Positions 29,818-36,847 of a stretch of 64,000 nt of DNA are shown in pieces. A program made the position numbers and the translations under genes. A model generated the notes under the pieces. It ran no database searches, was not told the DNA's origin, and was given only the letters and a program-made list of their open reading frames with translations. This DNA comes from Magnetospirillum sp. ME-1 (GTDB taxonomy: Bacteria; Pseudomonadota; Alphaproteobacteria; Rhodospirillales; Magnetospirillaceae). The stretch covers positions 992,907-1,056,906 of the forward strand of contig NZ_CP015848.1 in NCBI RefSeq assembly GCF_002105535.1, written 5' to 3'. Positions within the stretch are counted from its first letter, which is position 1. Every line of letters starts with the position of its first letter.

Positions 29818-30806
29818 AGAGTGCCTTCCAGGGCCTCGATCACCTGGGCCAGGGTGATGCCGTCGGCCCGCGCCGCGAAGCCCAGCGCCATGCGGTGGCG
29901 CAGGATGGGGGCCGCCAGCGCCCGGATGTCGTCGACGGAAGGAGCGAGGCGGCCTTGCAGCAAGGCCCGCGCCCGGGCGGCCAGCATCAGCGCCTGGGCG
30001 GCGCGCGGTCCCGGCCCCCAGGCCACGGCGCGCTTCACCAGATCCAGCGAGGTGCTCTCGGGGCGCCCCTGGCGCACCAGATTGAGAATGGCATCCACCA
30101 CCGAATCCCCCACCGGGATGCGCCGCACCAGGGCCTGGGCGGCCAGAAGGTCGGCGGCGGTCATGACGCGCACCGGCTCGGCCGATTGCGCCCCGGTGGT
30201 GTCGATCAGCATGCGCCGCTCGGAGTCACGGTCGGGATAGCCCACGTCGATCTGCATCAGGAAGCGGTCGAGCTGGGCCTCGGGCAGGGGATAGGTGCCC
30301 TCCTGCTCCAGCGGGTTCTGGGTGGCCAGCACGTGGAACGGGCGGGGCAGATCGTGGCGGGCGCCGGCGACGCTGACATGATGCTCCTGCATGGCCTGGA
30401 GCAGCGCCGACTGGGTGCGCGGCCCGGCGCGGTTGATCTCGTCGGCCATCAGCAACTGGCAGAACACCGGCCCCTGGATGAAGCGGAAGGCGCGCGCGCC
30501 GCCGGCTCCTTCCTCCAGCACTTCCGAGCCCAGGATATCGGCGGGCATCAGATCGGGAGTGAACTGCACCCGCTTGTCGTCCAGGCCCAGCACCACGCCC
30601 AGCGTGTGCACCAGCCGGGTCTTGGCCAGGCCGGGCAGGCCGATCAACAGGGCGTGACCCCCTGCCAGCAGCGTGATAAGACTCTGATCGATGACCTCGT
30701 CCTGACCGAAGATGACGCGGCCGATGGCGGCACGGGCCTCGGACAGACGGATGTCGAGGGCGGCGATGTCGTCGGGCGGGGCGGCGGAACTGGTGTGGGG
30801 AGTCAT
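29814..30806 (-). CDS. MoxR-family AAA+ ATPase
   Basis: A 330-residue AAA_3 ATPase: Walker A GLPGLAKT (56-63), Walker B LLMADEINRAGPRTQSALLQAM (from 118), sensor-1 region VLATQNPLEQEGTYPLPEAQLDRF, and a C-terminal lid. MoxR ATPases act as chaperones for metallo-enzyme or surface complexes and usually precede DUF58/VWA genes. Here the downstream gene is addA, overlapping by 4 bp, and no DUF58/VWA gene is present in the window on this side. It is divergent from the DUF1285 gene with a 43-bp gap. Confidence 0.94.
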   Translation of the reverse strand: MTPHTSSAAPPDDIAALDIRLSEARAAIGRVIFGQDEVIDQSLITLLAGGHALLIGLPGLAKTRLVHTLGVVLGLDDKRVQFTPDLMPADILGSEVLEEGAGGARAFRFIQGPVFCQLLMADEINRAGPRTQSALLQAMQEHHVSVAGARHDLPRPFHVLATQNPLEQEGTYPLPEAQLDRFLMQIDVGYPDRDSERRMLIDTTGAQSAEPVRVMTAADLLAAQALVRRIPVGDSVVDAILNLVRQGRPESTSLDLVKRAVAWGPGPRAAQALMLAARARALLQGRLAPSVDDIRALAAPILRHRMALGFAARADGITLAQVIEALEGTL

Positions 30807-30849
30807 GGGATGGCGCCTCGCACGGGATGAAGAACGCAGGAGCGGCCGA

Positions 30850-31395
30850 GTGAACCAGCCTTTGACCGATGCCCCTCCGGAGGTGGACTACCCGGGGCGG
30901 TTGCCGCAATATTGCGGCGACCTGGGCATCCGCATCGACCGGCAGGGACGTTGGTTCTACCATGGCTCGCCGATCAACCGCAAAGAGATGGTCTGCCTGT
31001 TCGCCTCGGTGTTGTACCGCGCCAAGGATGGCAGCTACCTTCTGATCACGCCGGGCGAGATGGGCCACATCCAGGTCGACGACGTCCCGTTCCTGGCGGT
31101 GGAGATGTACACGTGCGGATCGGGCCGCGAGATGGTGGTCAGCTTCCGCACCAACATGGACGAGATGGTCACGGTGGACAGGGACCATCCGCTCCGCATC
31201 GCGGAGGCCGAGGGCTCGGGGGAGCCGTCGCCCTACGTCACCGTGCGCAGCGGCATCGAGGCGCGCCTCAGCCGCTCGGTCTATTACGAACTGGTCGCCC
31301 TGGGATGGGAGGAGGACCGGGAGGGAGAAACGGTTTACGGCCTATGGAGCAGCGGGAGCTTTTTTCCATTGGGGAGGATGGACCTTCCCGACTGA
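30850..31395 (+). CDS. DUF1285 family protein
   Basis: A 181-residue protein of the DUF1285 family, with the conserved DLGIRIDRQGRWFYHGSPI block (about 26-44), RKEMVCLFASVLYR, YLLITPGEMGHIQVDDVPF and FRTNMDEMVTVD. The start is GTG at 30850, set by AGGAG 7 nt upstream; an in-frame extension upstream overlaps moxR. It overlaps the NUDIX gene by 52 bp. In alphaproteobacteria this family often sits with a NUDIX hydrolase and a CCA-adding enzyme, as here. Confidence 0.88.
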   Translation: MNQPLTDAPPEVDYPGRLPQYCGDLGIRIDRQGRWFYHGSPINRKEMVCLFASVLYRAKDGSYLLITPGEMGHIQVDDVPFLAVEMYTCGSGREMVVSFRTNMDEMVTVDRDHPLRIAEAEGSGEPSPYVTVRSGIEARLSRSVYYELVALGWEEDREGETVYGLWSSGSFFPLGRMDLPD

Positions 31396-32039
31396 CGCGC
31401 GAGGTCATCGCGCGGCGTCTCGCCGACGGGTTCGACCCGCGCGGACGGGGGGATTCGGCCCTGGAAGCCCTGGTCCAGGGTGGGGCCGTCCGTCCCGGCG
31501 CCCCCATCGACGACGACACCCTGACCCCGGCGGCGGTGCTGGTTCCCCTGGTGGAGCGCGACGGGGGGCTGACGGTGATGCTGACCAAGCGCACAGCCCA
31601 TCTGGCGCACCATCCCGGCCAGATCAGCTTTCCCGGCGGCCGCCTCGAGCCCGAGGACAGGGGCGACTTCGCCACCTGCGCACTGCGCGAGACCGAGGAG
31701 GAGACGGGCCTCGACCGGCATAAGGTCCGGCTGCTGGGACGCCTGGACGATTACGTCACCGGCACCGGCTTCGTCATCACCCCCCTGGTGGGCATCATCG
31801 ATCCGCCCTTCACGCTGGCGCCCGATTCCTTCGAGGTGGCCGAGGTGTTCGAGGTGCCGCTGGCCTTCATCCTGGATCAGGCCAACCACCAGTTGCAAAG
31901 CCGTGAAGTCCGCGGCATGCAGCGGCCCTTCTGGGCGATCACCTGGCAGGACAGGCTGATCTGGGGCGCCACCGCCGGCATCCTGGTCAACCTGTTCGAA
32001 GTCTTGGTGCCCCGTGACGGGGACGGGATTCCGGAATGA
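31344..32039 (+). CDS. NUDIX hydrolase (CoA pyrophosphatase-like)
   Basis: A 231-residue enzyme with a full Nudix box, GGRLEPEDRGDFATCALRETEEETGL (only the Gly/Glu/REUxEE pattern is relied on), preceded by HHPGQISFP, which is the UPF0035/CoA-diphosphatase signature seen in YeaB/NudL. It probably cleaves CoA or related pyrophosphates. The ATG at 31344 lies within the end of the DUF1285 gene (52-bp overlap in another frame); no later in-frame ATG is near the conserved domain. A REP-like inverted repeat follows it. Confidence 0.9.
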   Translation: MEQRELFSIGEDGPSRLTREVIARRLADGFDPRGRGDSALEALVQGGAVRPGAPIDDDTLTPAAVLVPLVERDGGLTVMLTKRTAHLAHHPGQISFPGGRLEPEDRGDFATCALRETEEETGLDRHKVRLLGRLDDYVTGTGFVITPLVGIIDPPFTLAPDSFEVAEVFEVPLAFILDQANHQLQSREVRGMQRPFWAITWQDRLIWGATAGILVNLFEVLVPRDGDGIPE

Positions 32040-32047
32040 CCATGACT

Positions 32048-32147
32048 GTCATCCCGAGCGACCGCGAGGGATCTCCGTCCGGCATGGAGGTGCCGGTTCG
32101 GAAAAGCCACGCCAGGATGAGATCCCTCGGCTGCGCTCGGGATGACA
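32048..32147. repeat. REP-like inverted repeat
   Basis: The left arm begins TGTCATCCCGAGCGACCGCG at 32048 and ends GGGATCT at 32074. The right arm, 32120-32147, reads AGATCCCTCGG...CTCGGGATGACA. The arms are near-perfect complements around a 45-nt centre. This is the well-known style of intergenic palindromic repeat near 3' ends in proteobacteria. Confidence 0.75.
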
Positions 32148-32186
32148 GAAAAGGGCGGATCATCGGGATGACGGGCTGGGGGGCGC

Positions 32187-33494
32187 ATGAGTAACACCCG
32201 CCTTCACCTCAATCCCGGCGATCCCATCGGCCTTCTGGGGCCGCAGGACTGGATGGACGCGCCGGAGACGCGGGCGGTGGTGGCCGCGCTCCAGGCCGAC
32301 GGCGCCCCGGTGCGCTTCGTCGGCGGCTGCGTGCGCGACGCGCTCCTGAAACGCCCCATCCGGGATATCGACATCGCCACCCCCGACCCGCCCGAACGGG
32401 TGCTGGCCCTGCTGGACGACGCCGGCATCCACGCCATTCCCACCGGCATCGACCATGGCACGGTGACGGCGGTGATCGGCAAGGCCCATTACGAGATCAC
32501 CACCCTTCGGGTCGATGTGGAAAGCTTCGGCCGCCATGCCCGCGTCGAATACACCGACGACTGGCGGGCCGACGCGTCACGGCGCGACTTCACCATGAAC
32601 GCCCTGTCCGCCGACCCGCAAGGCAATGTCTACGACCCCTTCGATGGCATCGCCGACATGGCGGCCGGACGGGTGCGCTTCGTGGGCGAGCCGGAAAAGC
32701 GCATCGAGGAGGACGCGCTGCGCCTGCTGCGCTTCTTCCGCTTCCACGCCCATTACGGCCGGGGCACCGCCATGGAGGCCCGGGCGCTCAACGCCTGCCG
32801 CCGCATGGCCCCGCGCCTGGAAAACCTGTCGGGCGAGCGGGTGGCGGGCGAGCTGGTGCGCCTGTTGCTGGCCGACGACCCCACGCCGTCGCTGCTGGTC
32901 ATGCACAGCCACGGCATCCTGGCCCACATCCTGCCCGAGGCGAGGGAGTTCGGGCGGCTGCGCACCCTGGCCTGGCTGGAGCGCCGGGGGCTGGCACGTC
33001 CCGAAATCCACCCCGACGCCATCCGCCGCCTGGCCGCCCTGGTCATCGCCGACCGTCCCGGCGCCTTGCGGCTTGGCGAGCGGCTCAAGCTCTCCGGCCT
33101 CCAGGCCAGGCGGGTGGCGGCGGTGGCGGCGCCTCGTGTCCAGGTGGAGCACGGCATGGACGGCCCCGCCATCCGCCGGGCGCTGCGCAAGGTGGGGGCA
33201 AGCGAGTTCCGCGATCTGGTCATGGTGGCCTGGGCGGCGCGGCGCGCGATGGAGGCGCGGCCCGATGCCGCCGAATCCGAACGCTGGGCCGCCATGCTGG
33301 ACGCCGCCCGCGACTGGGTGCCGGTGGATCTGCCGGTCAAGGGACGGGATCTGATGGAGATGGGGGTGCCGCACGGCCCCGAAATCGGCGGGCTTCTGTC
33401 CGCCTTGGACACCTGGTGGGAGGGTCTGGATTACCAGCCTGACCGCGTCCAGTGCCTGGACAGGCTGCGTGAACTCATGGCCGGCCGGTCATAA
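32187..33494 (+). CDS. CCA tRNA nucleotidyltransferase / poly(A) polymerase family
   Basis: A 435-residue class II nucleotidyltransferase: GGCVRD (46-51), catalytic DIDIATP (Asp60/62), then RRDFTMNAL and GRVRFVGEPEKRIEEDALRLLRFFRF. Alphaproteobacteria usually have one such enzyme, which adds CCA to tRNA 3' ends; from sequence I cannot separate this role from PcnB-type poly(A) addition. The C-terminal third is the helical RNA-binding region. It is third in the DUF1285-NUDIX-CCA series, with an inverted repeat in between. Confidence 0.88.
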   Translation: MSNTRLHLNPGDPIGLLGPQDWMDAPETRAVVAALQADGAPVRFVGGCVRDALLKRPIRDIDIATPDPPERVLALLDDAGIHAIPTGIDHGTVTAVIGKAHYEITTLRVDVESFGRHARVEYTDDWRADASRRDFTMNALSADPQGNVYDPFDGIADMAAGRVRFVGEPEKRIEEDALRLLRFFRFHAHYGRGTAMEARALNACRRMAPRLENLSGERVAGELVRLLLADDPTPSLLVMHSHGILAHILPEAREFGRLRTLAWLERRGLARPEIHPDAIRRLAALVIADRPGALRLGERLKLSGLQARRVAAVAAPRVQVEHGMDGPAIRRALRKVGASEFRDLVMVAWAARRAMEARPDAAESERWAAMLDAARDWVPVDLPVKGRDLMEMGVPHGPEIGGLLSALDTWWEGLDYQPDRVQCLDRLRELMAGRS

Positions 33495-33734
33495 CCCGAA
33501 GGCGCCGGCGAATTCCATATCGGCTTCCAGCCGTTCGAGACCGGTCACCACGCTGCGCCCCTTCTGGCGGGCCTGCTTCAACATCTGCTCGAGCGCCAGC
33601 TCGCTGCACTTCACACACTGATTGCAACCGCGCGCCGAGGCGCAATTCAACACCTGATGCAGTTCGTCCACATCCAGGGGAACCGAACGCTGCTCCCAAC
33701 CGCAGGGGCCTTCTTTGGGGCCGATTTTCACCAT
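33489..33734 (-). CDS. Small Cys-rich hypothetical protein (81 aa)
   Basis: An 81-residue protein MVKIGPKEGPCGWEQRSVPL... with five cysteines, four of them in NCASARGCNQCVKC (about 30-43). That cluster could bind a metal or an iron-sulphur centre. The C-terminal half is a charged helix. The start at 33734 is chosen from GAGG about 8 nt upstream. It overlaps the convergent CCA gene by 6 bp. I do not recognise a family. Confidence 0.65.
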   Translation of the reverse strand: MVKIGPKEGPCGWEQRSVPLDVDELHQVLNCASARGCNQCVKCSELALEQMLKQARQKGRSVVTGLERLEADMEFAGAFGL

Positions 33735-33850
33735 CAAGACAACCTCTTCGGACAATAAAGGGGAGACCGCCAATGGCGCCTCCCCTCGTCTTCCACTCAG
33801 TCAAGGTTATCCCATGGAAATGATACGGGCATTGGGGCATGCGTATATTC

Positions 33851-33874
33851 AAACGTCATGAAACATGGACGTTT
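33851..33874. terminator. Hairpin between tldD and the Cys-rich gene
   Basis: AAACGTC (33851-33857) pairs with GACGTTT (33868-33874) around ATGAAACATG. It lies in a 190-bp AT-rich gap downstream of tldD (minus). It could be a terminator or an operator for the 33734 gene. Confidence 0.4.
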
Positions 33875-33924
33875 ACAATCGGTTCTTCGCCGGAAGGGTT
33901 AATGTCCCCACCTTATATAGGTAT

Positions 33925-35358
33925 TTATACGGCCGTTCCGCCCACCGTCAGGCCGTCCATGCGCAGGGTCGGCTGGCCCACGCCCACCGGCACGCCCTGC
34001 CCATCCTTGCCGCAGGTGCCGATGCCGGGGTCGAGCGCCAGGTCGTTGCCGATCATGGTGACGCGGGTCAGCGCATCGGGGCCGTTGCCGATCAGGGTGG
34101 CGCCCTTGACCGCCGGGCCGATCTTGCCGTTCTCGATCAGATAGGCCTCGGAGGCGGAGAACACGAACTTGCCGTTGGTGATGTCCACCTGGCCGCCACC
34201 GAAATTGACGGCGTAGATGCCCCGGGGCACCGAGGCGATGATCTCGGCCGGATCCTTGTCTCCGGCCAGCATGAAGGTGTTGGTCATGCGCGGGATGGGG
34301 GCGTGGGCATAGGATTGCCGCCGCCCGTTGCCGGTGGCCGCCACGCCCATCAGCCGCGCATTCATGCGGTCCTGAAGATAGCCCACCAGGATGCCGTCCT
34401 CGATCAGCACGGTGCGGGAGGTGGGGGTGCCCTCGTCGTCGATGGACAGCGAACCGCGCCGGTCGGGAATGGTGCCGTCGTCCACCACGGTGACGCCGGG
34501 CGAGGCGACGCGGGCCCCGATCTTGCCGGTAAACGCCGAGGTGGCCTTGCGGTTGAAATCGCCTTCCAGCCCATGGCCCACCGCCTCGTGCAGCATGACG
34601 CCGGGCCAGCCGTTGCCCAGCACCACCGGCATCTCGCCGGCCGGGGCGGGCACCGAACCCAGGTTGACGGCGGCCTGGCGCAGCGCTTCGTCGGCGCAGT
34701 GATGCCAGTCGTCCAATCCCATCACCCCGCCATAGCCGATGCGCCCGCCCATGCCGTGGCCGCCGGTCTCCATGCGGTCGCCTTCGGCCAGAACCACGTT
34801 GACGCCGAGCCGCACCATGGGGCGGATATCGGCGGCAAGCGTGCCGTCGGCGCGCAGGATGGTCACCGCCTGCCACGACCCGGCCAGGGAGGCGGTCACC
34901 TGCCGCACCCGGTTGTCCTTGGCGCGGGTGTAGGCATCGATCTCTTCCAGCAGCCGCACCTTGTCCTCGAAGGGGATTTGGGCCAGCGGGTTGATTTCGG
35001 TATAGAGCGCCCGGGTTCCCGCCACCGGCGGAGCCGCCATGCTGCCCGAATGGCCCGAGCGCACGGCGCGCACCGTGGCGGCCGCGCGGCGGATGGCCGC
35101 CTCGGACAGCTCGGAGCCGTGGGCGTAGCCGTGGGCCTCGCCCGCCACGGCGCGCAGGCCGAAGCCCTGGGTGGTGTCGAAGCTGGCGCTCTTGATCTGG
35201 CCGTCGTCGAGAACCAGGGATTCCGACTGGCGATATTCCAGGAACAGCTCGCCATCGTCGGCGCCCGCCAGCGCCTCGGCGACGATGCGGCGCAATCCGT
35301 CCGCGTCGAGGCCGGTTTGGGTGAAGAACAGGTCCTGGGCCACGGCGAGGTTGGACAT
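33925..35358 (-). CDS. tldD: Metalloprotease TldD
   Basis: A 477-residue subunit (E. coli 481) of the TldD/TldE metalloprotease. The HExxxH-type zinc motif is HEAVGHGLEGD (His257, Glu258, His262), and the conserved DPGIGTCGKDGQ carries the family Cys near the C-terminus. The complex degrades unfolded peptides and processes some RiPPs such as microcin B17. The partner gene tldE/pmbA is not in the window. The start at 35358 (MSNLAVAQDLFF) has AGGAG 5 nt upstream; the frame's upstream extension is unsupported. Confidence 0.95.
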   Translation of the reverse strand: MSNLAVAQDLFFTQTGLDADGLRRIVAEALAGADDGELFLEYRQSESLVLDDGQIKSASFDTTQGFGLRAVAGEAHGYAHGSELSEAAIRRAAATVRAVRSGHSGSMAAPPVAGTRALYTEINPLAQIPFEDKVRLLEEIDAYTRAKDNRVRQVTASLAGSWQAVTILRADGTLAADIRPMVRLGVNVVLAEGDRMETGGHGMGGRIGYGGVMGLDDWHHCADEALRQAAVNLGSVPAPAGEMPVVLGNGWPGVMLHEAVGHGLEGDFNRKATSAFTGKIGARVASPGVTVVDDGTIPDRRGSLSIDDEGTPTSRTVLIEDGILVGYLQDRMNARLMGVAATGNGRRQSYAHAPIPRMTNTFMLAGDKDPAEIIASVPRGIYAVNFGGGQVDITNGKFVFSASEAYLIENGKIGPAVKGATLIGNGPDALTRVTMIGNDLALDPGIGTCGKDGQGVPVGVGQPTLRMDGLTVGGTAV

Positions 35359-35434
35359 AAAGGCTCCTGACGGAAGGGGACGGGTTGGTGTAAACCTGGA
35401 AATCCAAGCATCTCTTATCGGAGACATATGGGCA

Positions 35435-36715
35435 ATGGCCGAAGGCTTGCCAATCCGGCTCAACGAACACGCCCAGCGCCGCGGCCTGGCCGGCGAGGTC
35501 CACGCCCGGCCCTACGAGATGCTGTCCGCCCCGGTACGGGCCTCGCAGCTGGCCATGGTCCATGGCGACCCCGATTCCGAGCGCGCCCATCTGGCCCGCC
35601 TGCTGGCCAGCCACGGCGCCGAGCCGCCGGGTGACGGCGCGGGCTATTTCATCCGCGACCTGGGCGGCTTCCGCCTGCGCTGGGAACGCCATTCCGAGTT
35701 CTCCACCTATACGGTGATGCGCTTCGACCCCTTCGACGACGGTTTCGCCGCCACCGCGCTGGACCTCATTCCCGCCGACTGGCTGGAAGCCATGCCGGGC
35801 GAGGCCATGACCGCCGTCCACGTGCTGGTGTCCAAGGAGCTGCCCGCCGAGTTGGGCCCGCTGTTCGACGGCAATTCCCTGGTGGGGTCCAAGGTGCTGT
35901 GGGGGGCCGGCGAGGCCTGGACCGATTTCCGCCTGCACGCCGACGGCTTTTCCCGCGTGGTCTTGAAGGATTGCGGCCTGAGCCGGGGCCAGACCGGCCG
36001 GCTGGTCCAGCGCCTCCTCGAGATCGAGACCTACCGCATGATGGCGCTGCTGGCCTTTCCCCTGGCCCGTCAGTCGGCGCCCGAAATCGCCCGCATCGAT
36101 AAGGAACTGGCCGGCATCGTCAGCCAGCTGGCCGACCCGGCGGTGCAGCAGAACGACCGCGAGCTGCTGGAGCACCTGACCCGCCTGGCCGCCGAGGCCG
36201 AGCGCCTGGACGCCGCCACCAGCTTCCGCCTGTCGGCGGCCAAGGCCTATTACGCCATCGTCTGCCGCCGCATCGAGGAATTGCGCGAAGACCGCATCCC
36301 CGGCCTGCAGACCTTCGCCGAATTCATCGACCGGCGATTGGGACCGGCCATGAAGACCTGCGACTCGGTATCCGAGCGCCAGCAATTGCTGGCCACCCGC
36401 GTGTCCAGGGCCGGCGACCTGCTGCGCACCCGGGTCGACATCGCGCTGGAGGAAAAGAACCGCGACCTCTTGAACTCCATGAACCGCCGCGCCGAGTTGC
36501 AGCTGCGCCTGCAGGAGACGGTGGAGGGCCTGTCGGTGGTGGCCATCAGCTATTACCTGCTGGGCCTGATCGGCTATCTGGCCAAGGGGCTGAAATCGGT
36601 GGGCCTGCCGGTGGATTACGACCTGGCCGGGCTGATCGGCCTGCCGGTGGTGGCCGGCGCGGTGTGGCTGGGCGTGCGCCGCCTGCGGAAGGCGCTGAAC
36701 CACAAGGGCGAGTGA
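35435..36715 (+). CDS. DUF3422 family membrane protein
   Basis: A 426-residue protein of the DUF3422 family: LPIRLNEHAQRRGLAGEVHARPYE at the start, WERHSEFSTYTVMRF, and GLSRGQTGRLVQRLLEIETYRMMALLAFP. It is mostly soluble and helical, with long charged helices, then two C-terminal transmembrane helices (about 365-385 and 395-412). The start is ATG at 35435 with GGAG about 10 nt upstream. It is divergent from tldD. Function is unknown; topology recalls Mg-channel-like or MCU-like helical membrane proteins, but that is only a resemblance. Confidence 0.85.
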   Translation: MAEGLPIRLNEHAQRRGLAGEVHARPYEMLSAPVRASQLAMVHGDPDSERAHLARLLASHGAEPPGDGAGYFIRDLGGFRLRWERHSEFSTYTVMRFDPFDDGFAATALDLIPADWLEAMPGEAMTAVHVLVSKELPAELGPLFDGNSLVGSKVLWGAGEAWTDFRLHADGFSRVVLKDCGLSRGQTGRLVQRLLEIETYRMMALLAFPLARQSAPEIARIDKELAGIVSQLADPAVQQNDRELLEHLTRLAAEAERLDAATSFRLSAAKAYYAIVCRRIEELREDRIPGLQTFAEFIDRRLGPAMKTCDSVSERQQLLATRVSRAGDLLRTRVDIALEEKNRDLLNSMNRRAELQLRLQETVEGLSVVAISYYLLGLIGYLAKGLKSVGLPVDYDLAGLIGLPVVAGAVWLGVRRLRKALNHKGE

Positions 36716-36770
36716 CGCTTCACCCCGCTGTGGACCCCAATGCCGACGCCCCTGCAATGGGCGGAGTTGC

Positions 36771-36840
36771 GGCCAAGGGCCGGCGCGCCTTATGGCGCGA
36801 GAGCCAAGCGCGCGGAAAGCGCGCGCCCGGCGATTGAGGG
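36771..36840. repeat. Dispersed intergenic repeat, divergent copy 3
   Basis: It starts GGCCAAGGGC, has hairpin CGCGCC-TTAT-GGCGCG, then AGAGCCAAGCG and a GCGCCCGGCGATTGAGGG end, as in copies 1 and 2. An extra GC-rich insertion (about 36810-36820) lengthens it to 70 bp. It lies between convergent genes. Confidence 0.7.
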
Positions 36841-36847
36841 ACGATAA

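Noticed and set aside
33899..36757. A 952-codon minus-strand frame across tldD and DUF3422
   Set aside because: Frame shadow; tldD and DUF3422 in other frames carry the real motifs.
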